DNA from: Croceibacterium selenioxidans | Lineage (GTDB): Bacteria > Pseudomonadota > Alphaproteobacteria > Sphingomonadales > Sphingomonadaceae | NCBI RefSeq assembly: GCF_018599195.1 | Contig: NZ_JAHFVK010000001.1 | Coordinates: 1,736,001 to 1,800,000 of the forward strand | Length of the DNA stretch: 64,000 bases | Reading direction: 5' to 3' | Shown here: piece by piece, positions 34,956 through 43,855 of the stretch | Layout: every line of letters starts with the position of its first letter | How positions within the stretch are numbered: position 1 is the first letter of the stretch | The notes under the pieces: generated by a model | Database searches by the model: none | Told to the model about the DNA's origin: nothing | Seen by the model: only the letters and a program-made list of their open reading frames with translations | Made by a program: the position numbers and the translations under genes

Positions 34956-35396
34956 TCAAGCCTTCTTGACCCATTTCCCGTCTTCGAGTTCGTAGAACTC
35001 CCGCGTCACATCCTCGCGCTGATCGAACAGCCGCCAAGTCTTGCGCGCCTCGGCCTTGCCGCCCTCATCGAAAAACAGCAGGACGCGGTCGAACCCCTCG
35101 GCTTCCTCGCGCCATTGCCCGTCGGCGAGCGCCAGTAGTCTTGCGCCATTGGCGGCGCTGCAATCGCCCGACAGCAATACCGGTTGGCGGTCGGCATGGG
35201 GGGCATCCGCCCGGCCATGGGCGAGGAAATCTTCCGGGCATTGCTCCCACAGCGCCTTGTCGAGCCGGTCGACCAGCGAAGGGTCCGCGGCCACTACCAG
35301 CATCCTCTGATCCCCAGCCTTCGCGGCGCGGGCAATCAGCGGCAGGACACGCTCGACCGGCTGCGCGCCCGACAGGTAGAAACCGACCCTCTCCAC
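34956..35396 (-). CDS. holC: DNA polymerase III chi subunit
   Basis: A 146-residue protein with the chi pattern: VGFYLSGAQPVERVLPLIARA, GDQRMLVVAADP, LWEQCPEDFLAHG and FDRVLLFFDEGG. It links the clamp loader to single-strand binding protein. It follows pepA by 13 bases on the same strand, the widely conserved pepA-holC order. Confidence 0.95.
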   Translation of the reverse strand: MERVGFYLSGAQPVERVLPLIARAAKAGDQRMLVVAADPSLVDRLDKALWEQCPEDFLAHGRADAPHADRQPVLLSGDCSAANGARLLALADGQWREEAEGFDRVLLFFDEGGKAEARKTWRLFDQREDVTREFYELEDGKWVKKA

Positions 35397-35409
35397 CTTA
35401 GGGTCGGCC

Positions 35410-36864
35410 CTAACTTTCGAGCTTGTCGCGTACGTAGCGGTCGATCAGGCGCACACCATAACCGGTCGCCCCCTTGTCCCAGGTGGCACCGGGCTTGTCG
35501 GCCCAGACCATGCCCGCGATGTCGAGATGCGCCCAGGGCGTGCCCTCGTCGATGAAGCGCTGCAGGTATTGCGCCGCAGTGATCGAGCCGGCCCAGCGGG
35601 GGCCGACGTTCTTCATGTCGGCGATCGGGGAATCGATCAGCTTGTCGTAGGCCGGTGAGAGCGGGAAGCGCCACAGCTTGTCGCCGCTTGCCTTGCCTGC
35701 CGCCGACAGGTCATCGGCCAGGCCATCGTCGTTCGAGAACAGCCCGCCATGCTCATGGCCGAGCGAGATAATCATCGCACCGGTCAGCGTGGCGAGGTCG
35801 ACGATCGCGGCGGGCTTGAACTCGCGCTGCGCCCAGGTGAGCGCGTCGCACAGCACCAACCGCCCTTCGGCGTCGGTGTTGATGACCTCGACCGTCTGGC
35901 CCGACATCGTGGTGACGATGTCGCCCGGACGCTGTGCCTTGCCGTCGGGCATATTCTCGACGAGGCCGCAGACACCGATGACGTTGGCCTTGGCCTTGCG
36001 CTTGGCCAGCGCCAGCATCGCCCCGGCCACGGCGCCAGCGCCACCCATGTCCCACTTCATGTCTTCCATGCCGGCCGCGGGCTTGATCGAGATGCCGCCG
36101 GTATCGAACGTTACGCCCTTGCCGACGAACACCGTCGGTTGCACGCCTTCGGCTCCACCGAGCCACTTGATCACCAGCAGCCTCGGCGGCTGAGCAGAAC
36201 CCTGCGACACCCCGAGCAGAGCGCCCATGCCGAGCTTTCGCATTTCCTCCTCGTCAAGGAACGAGAGTTCGGCGCCAGTGCCTGCGAACTGCGTCAAGCA
36301 GCGCTCGACAAACGATTCAGGATAAATGACGTTTGGCGGTTCGGCCACGAGTTCGCGGGTAAATTCGACGCCTTCGGACAGGGCCCGTTCCGTCGCCCAG
36401 GCCAGCTCGCTGCCTTCGGGAGCGCCGGTGACGACGACGTTGGCTAGGGAAACCTTCTGTTCGTCCTTGAGCTTCGTGCGGTACGCGTCATGACGCCAGC
36501 TGCGCAGCCTCAAACCGATCAGTACCGAGGCGACATCCTTTGCCTCCAGACCCTCGGCGTCCAGCGCCATTTCCGTGGCTCCAGACGTGAGGTACTTCGC
36601 GGCCAGTGCGGCCCCTGCCCGTTCCAGCGCGGCGCCGCGGCCATCGCCGTTGGCGCCTGCGCCCACGAGCGCAAGCCGCACCACGGCATCGCCGCGTTCG
36701 ACAAAGGCTTCGAACAATTGTCCGGCCTTGCCACTGAAACGCGCTGCCCGCGCGCCCTCGGCCACGGCGCGGTCGAGATCCACGGGCAGCTGGTCCTTGT
36801 CGACGACGCGCGCGACCAATGAGGGACCTGCGCCGCCAGTGGCGCTCTGGAAGGTGATTTGCAT
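35410..36864 (-). CDS. pepA: Leucyl aminopeptidase (M17)
   Basis: A 484-residue protein. The C-terminal catalytic domain has VFVGKGVTFDTGGISIKPA, KWDMGGAGAV and NTDAEGRLVLCDAL, giving the two-zinc site (Lys, Asp, Glu ligands) of the family. The N-terminal ~160 residues are the usual regulatory domain. It removes N-terminal Leu and other residues from peptides in the cytoplasm. Divergent from lptD; co-transcribed with holC. Confidence 0.97.
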   Translation of the reverse strand: MQITFQSATGGAGPSLVARVVDKDQLPVDLDRAVAEGARAARFSGKAGQLFEAFVERGDAVVRLALVGAGANGDGRGAALERAGAALAAKYLTSGATEMALDAEGLEAKDVASVLIGLRLRSWRHDAYRTKLKDEQKVSLANVVVTGAPEGSELAWATERALSEGVEFTRELVAEPPNVIYPESFVERCLTQFAGTGAELSFLDEEEMRKLGMGALLGVSQGSAQPPRLLVIKWLGGAEGVQPTVFVGKGVTFDTGGISIKPAAGMEDMKWDMGGAGAVAGAMLALAKRKAKANVIGVCGLVENMPDGKAQRPGDIVTTMSGQTVEVINTDAEGRLVLCDALTWAQREFKPAAIVDLATLTGAMIISLGHEHGGLFSNDDGLADDLSAAGKASGDKLWRFPLSPAYDKLIDSPIADMKNVGPRWAGSITAAQYLQRFIDEGTPWAHLDIAGMVWADKPGATWDKGATGYGVRLIDRYVRDKLES

Positions 36865-36963
36865 GCTCTCTCCGCTCGATCGTGTGGGAGGCGCGGCGGT
36901 TGATGCCGCGGGACTTGCTCGGTGGCGTTGCAGTTAGGGAGCAGCAGTGCAATAGGCAAGCCG

Positions 36964-39240
36964 ATGCGCCCCCGCCCGCAGACAGAATTGCACGCCGAAC
37001 TTCGCAACTTGCGGCGTTTTCGCGCGATTGCCCTGGCGGGCTTTGCGGCGCTGTTGTGCGCGCCGTTGCCCGTCCTGGCCCAGGACTCCCCTGCCCCTGG
37101 GGCAAGCGATGACTCCGGGCAAAGTGAGCAGGTCCCTCGCGAGGTCGCGTTCGAAGCCAATGCGCTCGAATATGACAGCAACGCCGATCTCGTGACCGCC
37201 TCGGGCGAAGTGCTCCTGCGCTCGGGCGACCGCTCGGTGCGCGCGGACAGCGTCACGTGGAACCGGACAAGCGGGCAAATCACGGCGATGGGCAATGTCC
37301 GCGCAGTGGATGAAGACGGCAATCAACTGTTTACCGACAGTCTGGAGCTGACCGACGAGCTCAAGGAAGGGGCCATGAGCAATCTGCTCCTGGCGTTCAG
37401 GGCCGGCGGACGCCTGGCGGCCGCGGAAGGCCGACGTGACGAGACTGGTAATGTCGTACTCGATCGCGCTTCCTATTCCTCGTGCCCGGTCGTCGACGAC
37501 GATGGCTGTCCCAAGCAGCCAAGCTGGCGCGTGACGGCGCGGCGGGTGCGCTACGATTCCGAAACCAAGACCATCCGCTTCGACGGCGCCTACCTCGAGT
37601 TGTTCGGAAAGCGGATCCTGCCGCTGCCGGGGATAACTGTGCAGGCAGACGGGGGGCCGAGTTCCGGGTTCCTGGTCCCCGACGTCGGGATCAACGCTTC
37701 GAACGGCTTCGAAGTCACCGCCAGTTACTACTGGCACATGGCGGAGAACCGCGATCTTCTGCTGACGGCCTTCGCTTACACCGAAGCCGTGCCGATGGTG
37801 TCGGCGCAATACCGGATGCTAACCGATAGCGGGGCGTTCCAGGCTACCGGCTACCTGACTTACGGGACCCGCATACCCCTCGACTCGACCGTACCGACCG
37901 AGGAAAAGGACATCCGCGGTTACTTCTTCGGTAACGGCAAATTCCAGCTCGATCCGAACTGGAGCGTGACGAGTTCGCTGCGCTTCGCCCTCGACCGAAC
38001 TTTCGCCCGCCGGTACGATATCACCCGCGACGACCGGCTACGCTCGATGATCGACGTCGAGCGGATCGACGATGACAGCTACCTGTCGATTTCCGGGTGG
38101 GTGACACAACTGCTGCTGGTTCAACAGCCTCAGGGCCTGGTCCCGATCGCGCTGCCGCTGATCGACTACCGCCAGCGGATCGCGGATCCGATCCTGGGCG
38201 GGCAGTTCGAAATTCAGGCCAACACTCTCGCAATCACCCGCACCGAGGGGCAGGACACACAGCGCGCTTTCGCCCGGGCCGAATGGAACTTGCGGCGGAT
38301 CACGGACTGGGGTCAGGAACTGACCGCCACGGTCTACTTGCGCGGCGACCTCTATCACTCGGATTCGAGCATACTGACCGGCACCCCTTCCTATCGGGGC
38401 CGCGACGGATGGCAGGCGCGCGGGGTCGCCATCGGTGCGATCGACATGAAGTGGCCATTCGTCGGCAGCTTCCTGGGAGGAACGCAGGTCATAACCCCGC
38501 GCGTGCAGCTGGCAGCCGCGCCGGAAATCGAAAACCTCACCATTCCCAACGAGGATGCGCGCTCGATCGATCTTGAGGACAGCAATCTCTTCGCGCTCAA
38601 CCGCTTCCCCGGGTACGACCGAGTAGAAGACGGCGCGCGCGTGACTTACGGGCTGGACTGGGCTGCCGAAATCCCCAGCTGGCGGGCGAAAGCGACTATC
38701 GGGCAATCCTATCGCTTGACCGACAAGCCCTCTCTGTTTCCCGACGGCACTGGCTTGACCGAACAGTTCTCGGATTGGGTCGGCCGCACCGAGATTCGTT
38801 ATCGCGACTTCGTCAAGCTGACCCACCGCTACCGCGTCGATAAGGACAACTTCGCGGTTCGCCGCAACGAGATCGACGCGACGCTGGGCTCCGACGAGAC
38901 CTATCTCGAGGTAGGTTACTTGCGCCTCAACCGAGACATCGACCTGAACTTCGAGGACTTGCAGGATCGCGAGGAACTTCGGGCCGCGGGTCGCGTGGCG
39001 TTCGCCAAGTACTGGTCGGTGTTCGGCTCCGCCGTCGTCAACCTGACCAATTCCGAAGAGGACCCCTCGTTCACTTCCGACGGTTTCGAGCCTTTGCGAA
39101 CCCGGCTAGGCATCGCCTATGCCGACGACTGCCTGGAGTTCGGGTTCACCTGGCGGCGTGATTACGTCGCGGTCGCCGATGCGGACAAGGGCAACAGCTT
39201 CCGCATCTATTTCGCCCTGCGCAACCTCGGCTTCCGCTAG
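36964..39240 (+). CDS. lptD: LPS assembly outer-membrane protein LptD
   Basis: About 758 residues. The ATG at 36964 is chosen (a GTG at 36922 is in frame) because it leads straight into a signal peptide (FRAIALAGFAALLCAPLPVLAQ). An N-terminal beta-jellyroll (VAFEANALEYDSNADLVTASGEV) is followed by a large barrel. Cys pairs that could form the maturing disulfides are in SSCPVVDDDGCP and DDCLEFGF. It inserts LPS in the outer leaflet together with LptE. The lptD-surA-pdxA-rsmA order is conserved widely. Confidence 0.95.
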   Translation: MRPRPQTELHAELRNLRRFRAIALAGFAALLCAPLPVLAQDSPAPGASDDSGQSEQVPREVAFEANALEYDSNADLVTASGEVLLRSGDRSVRADSVTWNRTSGQITAMGNVRAVDEDGNQLFTDSLELTDELKEGAMSNLLLAFRAGGRLAAAEGRRDETGNVVLDRASYSSCPVVDDDGCPKQPSWRVTARRVRYDSETKTIRFDGAYLELFGKRILPLPGITVQADGGPSSGFLVPDVGINASNGFEVTASYYWHMAENRDLLLTAFAYTEAVPMVSAQYRMLTDSGAFQATGYLTYGTRIPLDSTVPTEEKDIRGYFFGNGKFQLDPNWSVTSSLRFALDRTFARRYDITRDDRLRSMIDVERIDDDSYLSISGWVTQLLLVQQPQGLVPIALPLIDYRQRIADPILGGQFEIQANTLAITRTEGQDTQRAFARAEWNLRRITDWGQELTATVYLRGDLYHSDSSILTGTPSYRGRDGWQARGVAIGAIDMKWPFVGSFLGGTQVITPRVQLAAAPEIENLTIPNEDARSIDLEDSNLFALNRFPGYDRVEDGARVTYGLDWAAEIPSWRAKATIGQSYRLTDKPSLFPDGTGLTEQFSDWVGRTEIRYRDFVKLTHRYRVDKDNFAVRRNEIDATLGSDETYLEVGYLRLNRDIDLNFEDLQDREELRAAGRVAFAKYWSVFGSAVVNLTNSEEDPSFTSDGFEPLRTRLGIAYADDCLEFGFTWRRDYVAVADADKGNSFRIYFALRNLGFR

Positions 39241-39341
39241 GGCCTGACCCTGGTCTGATGTCTTTGTCGACGCTATCCGCAAGCATCGCCGTTGGCAGGC
39301 ACCGGCAAACGCGCTATCCGCCGCGGCTCAGCTAGGGTTAA

Positions 39342-39361
39342 GCCGCCTGGAGGTAGGCGGC
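39342..39361 (+). terminator. Hairpin between lptD and surA
   Basis: GCCGCCT, six-base loop, AGGCGGC: perfect seven-base stem 47 bases before the surA start and 100 bases after lptD. No T run; it may slow read-through or act in the surA leader. Confidence 0.4.
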
Positions 39362-39407
39362 CTGCCTTCGACAGCGCAGAAAGCGCATCCTTTACGGGGT
39401 CCTGCAA

Positions 39408-40757
39408 TTGAGCAAGTTCACCAAGAAATTCGGATGGTTCGCGGCAGCGGCGGCCCTATCGGCCGGGCTCTATACGTCTGCCACTGCGCAACAACAGGAG
39501 GAAGCCAGCTCCTCCGATGCGTTCAACATTCCCGACAACATCATCATCCTCAATCGCGAGGATTCGAAGCGCAAGGCCACGGCAACGGTCAACGGCTCGA
39601 TCATCACCGGAACCGATGTCGACCAACGTGTGGCGCTGATTGTCGCCGCCAACGAGGCGCAGCCGTCGGCCGAAGAGATCAAGCGGCTGCGGCTCCAGGT
39701 GCTCCGCAACCTGATCGACGAAACGCTTCAGATTCAGGAAGCCGACGCCCAGGAGATCGGCGTTTCGGACGACGAAGTGAATTCGACCTACAACCGCCTC
39801 GCGAGCGACCGTTTCAGGCGTTCGGACGCGGAGATGACGCGATACCTTAGTTCGATCGGTTCGTCGCCAGCCTCGCTCAAGCGCCAGATCAAGGGCGAGC
39901 TCGCTTGGGACCGCCTGCTGCGCCGCAACGTCGCGCCTTACGTGAACGTGTCCGAAGAGGAAGTGAACGAGCTGTTCGAGCGCCTTCAGGCGTCAAAGGG
40001 TACCGCTGAGTATCGCATCGGCGAAATCTACCTTTCGGCCACGCCGGCCACGCGCGAAGCGGTCAACCAGAACGCCCGACGGATCATGGAGCAACTGCGC
40101 GCTGGTGGCAGCTTCGTGGCCTACGCCCGACAGTTCTCCGAAGCCTCGACCGCGGCGGTCGGTGGAGACCTCGGCTGGATTCGGATCGAGCAGTTGCAGA
40201 ACGAGCAGCTCGAAAACGTCGCTCGCGAACTGCAGCCCGGCCAGTTGGTGGGCCCGGTCGAGATCCCCGGCGGCTTCTCGATTCTCTACCTGATCGACAA
40301 GCGCCAGGTCGGCATGGCCGATCCGCGTGACGCCTTGCTCAGCCTCAAGCAGATATCGCTCGACTTCCCCGCGGGCACGACCAAGGAAGACGCACAGGCC
40401 CGGGCAAGCGCCTTCGCCGATGGTGTGAGCAAGATCCGCGGTTGCGGCGAGGCCGAAAGCGTGGCTGCGACACTGGGAGCCCAGGTCGTGTCGAACGACG
40501 GCATCGCCATTCGATCGCTGCCCGAAGCTTTGCAGCCGATCCTTCTAGACCTCAGCGTCGGCCAGGCGACACCGCCGTTCGGCACGCTTGAGGACGGCGT
40601 TCGCGTTCTCCTGCTGTGCGGCCGCGACGATCCAGCCGGTGCGGCCGGTCCGGACACCGACACGCTGATGTCGCAGCTCGAGGACGAACGCATCAATCGC
40701 CGGGCCCAACGCTACTTGCGCGACCTTCGGCGCGACGCGGTGATCGAGTATAACTAA
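39408..40757 (+). CDS. surA: Periplasmic chaperone/peptidyl-prolyl isomerase SurA
   Basis: A 449-residue protein. The first codon is TTG at 39408, opening a signal peptide (FAAAAALSAGLYTSATAQ). A SurA N-terminal domain (ATVNGSIITGTDVDQR and LRLQVLRNLIDETLQIQEA) is followed by one clear parvulin domain (EYRIGEIYLSA, FVAYARQFSEAST, GGDLGWIRIEQL) and a second more divergent one. It guides outer-membrane proteins, LptD among them, to the BAM complex. The next gene pdxA begins four bases later. Confidence 0.94.
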   Translation: MSKFTKKFGWFAAAAALSAGLYTSATAQQQEEASSSDAFNIPDNIIILNREDSKRKATATVNGSIITGTDVDQRVALIVAANEAQPSAEEIKRLRLQVLRNLIDETLQIQEADAQEIGVSDDEVNSTYNRLASDRFRRSDAEMTRYLSSIGSSPASLKRQIKGELAWDRLLRRNVAPYVNVSEEEVNELFERLQASKGTAEYRIGEIYLSATPATREAVNQNARRIMEQLRAGGSFVAYARQFSEASTAAVGGDLGWIRIEQLQNEQLENVARELQPGQLVGPVEIPGGFSILYLIDKRQVGMADPRDALLSLKQISLDFPAGTTKEDAQARASAFADGVSKIRGCGEAESVAATLGAQVVSNDGIAIRSLPEALQPILLDLSVGQATPPFGTLEDGVRVLLLCGRDDPAGAAGPDTDTLMSQLEDERINRRAQRYLRDLRRDAVIEYN

Positions 40758-40761
40758 GCTC

Positions 40762-41760
40762 GTGAAACCGCTCGCCGTGTCGCTCGGCGACCCGGCGGGG
40801 ATCGCTCCCGAAGTCATATGCGAAGCCTGGACCAAGCGCGGCGCTAAAAGCTTGCCGCCTTTTTTCGTAACCGGCGGTGCCGGCGTGTTGCGAGCGGCCG
40901 CTGCGCTGCGGGGCTTCCGGGTGCCGCTCGCGATCATTGACCACCCTGGACAGGCCGTCGAAGCCTTCGCCAGCGCTTTGCCCGTTCTTGGCGGGTCAGA
41001 CAGCGAATACCGGCCCGGAGAGCCCGACGAAAGTGGCGCGCGGCTGGCCCTCGGATCGCTTGAAGCAGCGAGCCTGCTCGCCGCTTCCCGAGACGCGGGC
41101 GCCATTGTCACCGGGCCGATCGCGAAGTCGGAACTGGCGAAGATCGGCTTCGGCTTCCCGGGTCAGACCGAATTCGTCGCTGCCGCCTGCGACATCCCCG
41201 CAGATGACGCGGTGATGATGCTGGCAGGTCCCCAGCTGCGAACGGTGCCGCTGACGGTTCACTGCGCCTTGAGCGAAGTTCCAGGCCGCATCTCGGCCGA
41301 CCTGATCCTGCGCCGCGCAACGATAGTCGACCAAGCGCTTCGGCAGGACTTCGGCATTCCCGCGCCCCGGATCGCGATCTGTGGCCTCAATCCGCACGCA
41401 GGCGAAGGCGGCAGGATGGGCCGTGAAGAGATAGAGATCATTGCGCCGGCCATCGCGGCCTTGCGAGCTGCGGGCATCGACGCGACGGGCCCGCATCCCG
41501 CTGATGCGCTTTTCGCGGGCCACGCGCGCGGCACTTATGACGTCGCGATCGCGATGTACCACGACCAGGCCCTGATCCCGTTGAAGGCGCTCGATTTCGA
41601 CCAGGGTGTCAATGTGACTCTGGGCCTACCCATCATTCGCACATCGCCCGACCACGGCACGGCCTTCGGTATCGCGGGAACGGGAGCAGCGCGGCCCGGC
41701 GCCATGATCGAAGCCATCCGGATGGCGGGCGAAATGGCACTGCGGCGGACTGGGCGGTGA
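40762..41760 (+). CDS. pdxA: 4-hydroxythreonine-4-phosphate dehydrogenase
   Basis: A 332-residue protein with a GTG start at 40762. Contains [31 protein letters not shown], the metal-binding His in [11 protein letters not shown] and [19 protein letters not shown], and GINVT-like [20 protein letters not shown]. It serves pyridoxal phosphate synthesis by oxidising 4-phosphohydroxy-L-threonine. Four bases after surA. Confidence 0.97.
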   Translation: MKPLAVSLGDPAGIAPEVICEAWTKRGAKSLPPFFVTGGAGVLRAAAALRGFRVPLAIIDHPGQAVEAFASALPVLGGSDSEYRPGEPDESGARLALGSLEAASLLAASRDAGAIVTGPIAKSELAKIGFGFPGQTEFVAAACDIPADDAVMMLAGPQLRTVPLTVHCALSEVPGRISADLILRRATIVDQALRQDFGIPAPRIAICGLNPHAGEGGRMGREEIEIIAPAIAALRAAGIDATGPHPADALFAGHARGTYDVAIAMYHDQALIPLKALDFDQGVNVTLGLPIIRTSPDHGTAFGIAGTGAARPGAMIEAIRMAGEMALRRTGR

Positions 41761-41785
41761 GGCCCGCCTCTTCAAAATTGCGACC

Positions 41786-42661
41786 ATGAATCCTCTTCCC
41801 CCCTTGCGAGAAGTCATTGCCGCTCACGGCCTGAGCGCGTCGAAAGCGCTGGGCCAGAATTTCCTCCTCGACGAACAGCTCCTCGCACGGATCGCCGCAA
41901 TTCCCGGCGATCTGCAGGATCGCGCGGTGCTGGAAGTCGGGCCCGGTCCAGGCGGACTCACCCGGGCTCTGCTGCGTGCAGGCGCGCGGGTGACGGCCAT
42001 CGAAATGGACCGCCGCTGCCTCCCCGCCCTCGCCGAACTTGGAGAGGTTTTTCCCGGCCGGTTGCGCGTAGTCGAGGGTGATGCCCTAAAGCTCGATCAT
42101 GACGAACTCATGGGTGAGCCCTACGCCATTGTCGCCAACTTGCCCTATAACGTCGGCACGGCTCTTTTCACCGGTTGGCTGGGGGGAGAACAGTGGCCAC
42201 CGACCTGGACCAGCCTGACCCTGATGTTCCAGCAAGAAGTCGCCCAGCGCGTGGTCGCCGCGCCTGGAAGCGATCCCTATGGGCGGCTCGCGATCCTGGC
42301 CCAGTGGCGTTCCACCGCCAAGCTCGCCATGAAAGTTCACCGCAGCGCCTTCACGCCGCCGCCCAAAGTGATGAGCGCCATCGTGCACGTCACTCCGGCA
42401 GAGGCACCGCCCGGCGTAAGCGCCAGGGTGCTGGAGAAATTGACCGAAGCCGCGTTCGGCCAACGCCGCAAGATGCTCCGTCAAAGCTTGAAGGGCGTTC
42501 CCGGCGCGCTCCGAGCTCTCGACAGTCTCGGGATCGATGCAACTCGGCGGGCCGAGACGCTAAGTGTCCTTGAGTTCGTCTCGATCGCCCGCGAATTGAC
42601 GGGCTCGCAGCTTAGCCGAGTCTCGACCGTTCCCCCCCGAGACCAGCCAGGGCGAGCGTAA
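41786..42661 (+). CDS. rsmA: 16S rRNA dimethyladenosine transferase (RsmA/KsgA)
   Basis: A 291-residue protein: [19 protein letters not shown] site [21 protein letters not shown], catalytic motif [13 protein letters not shown], and C-terminal [14 protein letters not shown]. It dimethylates two adenosines near the 3' end of 16S rRNA. Its last 50 bases overlap the 3' end of a small convergent gene. Confidence 0.98.
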   Translation: MNPLPPLREVIAAHGLSASKALGQNFLLDEQLLARIAAIPGDLQDRAVLEVGPGPGGLTRALLRAGARVTAIEMDRRCLPALAELGEVFPGRLRVVEGDALKLDHDELMGEPYAIVANLPYNVGTALFTGWLGGEQWPPTWTSLTLMFQQEVAQRVVAAPGSDPYGRLAILAQWRSTAKLAMKVHRSAFTPPPKVMSAIVHVTPAEAPPGVSARVLEKLTEAAFGQRRKMLRQSLKGVPGALRALDSLGIDATRRAETLSVLEFVSIARELTGSQLSRVSTVPPRDQPGRA

Positions 42662-42947
42662 TCGTCCGTCCGCGGTCAGTGAGACGGAAGGTTGGTCCAA
42701 AGACGCCCGCTGGTCCCTCTTCGACCAACCCCTTCGCCACCAGGCCGTGCATACTTGGCAAGCCGATGCGCACCCGCTTCGACAAGGGTTCGAACTCATG
42801 GAAGGGCCAGAACGCCCGCAGAGCGTTGCGCTCTCCGCGATTCAGCTCTGGAAACGATCCCGCCGAACTGAGCTTTGATTGAGCCGATTGCGCTTCGTCA
42901 GCCGGCTCCGTCAGCCCGTCCAGGACGAGTGCGGATTCATCACTCAC
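42612..42947 (-). CDS. Small winged-helix-like protein, hypothetical
   Basis: A 111-residue frame from a GTG at 42947; GGGGGAAG lies four bases before it, and this supports the shorter start over an upstream ATG at 43031. The C-terminal part ([50 protein letters not shown]) resembles a winged helix with a RLTDKGR-style wing, so a DNA-binding or partner-binding role is possible. It overlaps the rsmA end by 50 bases tail-to-tail. No family named. Confidence 0.55.
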   Translation of the reverse strand: MSDESALVLDGLTEPADEAQSAQSKLSSAGSFPELNRGERNALRAFWPFHEFEPLSKRVRIGLPSMHGLVAKGLVEEGPAGVFGPTFRLTDRGRTITLALAGLGGERSRLG

Positions 42948-43223
42948 AAAACTTCCCCCAAAAAGCTGGCGTATTAACCTTACGCAGCCGACCCGGCTGG
43001 CGCGCCTTGCACAGTGAGCATTTGAACGCAAGGCGAAATCTGGTTACAAACGCATCTATCAAACAAGTTACCAAAGAAACTCGATATCTAATTTCGCTCC
43101 ATAGGCTATCGACGTAATTTTCGTGCCGCCTCCAAGATGAACGCTCCCCTAATGAGCCTGCTTTTTCGCAAAGAGCGGAATTTCCGGTTCGCAATCCAGT
43201 GCAGAGGATTTACTTCTTAGGCC

Positions 43224-43613
43224 ATGCACCGACGTAATCTCATGATGCCGCGCGTTGGCCGGCCCGCATTCGTGGGCTGGTTTATGTTGCTCGTCGTGCT
43301 GATCTCGGCGGTTCCGACGACTGGGCAGGCCCGCACGCGCGTAATCGGTTCGGCGTTCGACCCGGCGACCTACTCTGTCGTCGTTAGCCCAAAGAAGCCG
43401 CGCGTCGCCGGGGCAAAGACCACCGTCGCCCGGAAGCCGCTGCTCGATCACTTGTTCGATGGCGTACCGGTGCCGGCCATCGTCGAACCCCAGCCGCTAC
43501 CGTTCACTTTCGAGTGGGCCAGCCAACTTCGCTTCGAAGCCCCCCCGGAACAACCAGCCGGCCGTCCGTCCATTGTACGGGCGCATGGACCCCGCGCGCC
43601 TCCAACGACCTGA
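43224..43613 (+). CDS. Small secreted protein, hypothetical
   Basis: A 129-residue frame with a hydrophobic export segment (FVGWFMLLVVLISAVPTTGQA) and a mature part opening RTRVIGSAFDPATYSVVVSPKK. No recognised domain; Pro-rich tail. Met1 or Met7 could be the start; GAGGAT lies about 15 bases before. The 276-base gap before it contains a small inverted repeat (GCGTA...TACGC near 42970) and nothing else I can support. Confidence 0.5.
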   Translation: MHRRNLMMPRVGRPAFVGWFMLLVVLISAVPTTGQARTRVIGSAFDPATYSVVVSPKKPRVAGAKTTVARKPLLDHLFDGVPVPAIVEPQPLPFTFEWASQLRFEAPPEQPAGRPSIVRAHGPRAPPTT

Positions 43614-43817
43614 GACGCCGTCCAAGGTCTGATGGGGTCCTCTTCCTCGTCAGTCCCACACCAGACTGCAGGCCTGCGTGGCTCGGTTTGGAGAATTAGC
43701 ATGAATGGAAAGCTATGCACGGCGCCACTTTGGTTCGCGCCTGCGCCATCGACGAGTCCGAGCGTAGCGGAATCATTTTCCGCTGCGCTTGTCGCCTTGT
43801 CGGACTGTCAAAGATTC

Positions 43818-43839
43818 CGCGGGCTTCCAGGGGCCCGCG
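43818..43839 (+). promoter_or_regulatory. Inverted repeat just before the antiporter ribosome site
   Basis: CGCGGGC, eight-base loop, GCCCGCG: perfect seven-base stem ending five bases before the AGGAGA of the antiporter gene. It could shape translation initiation of that TTG-started gene. Confidence 0.4.
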
Positions 43840-43855
43840 ACACCAGGAGAAGCAC

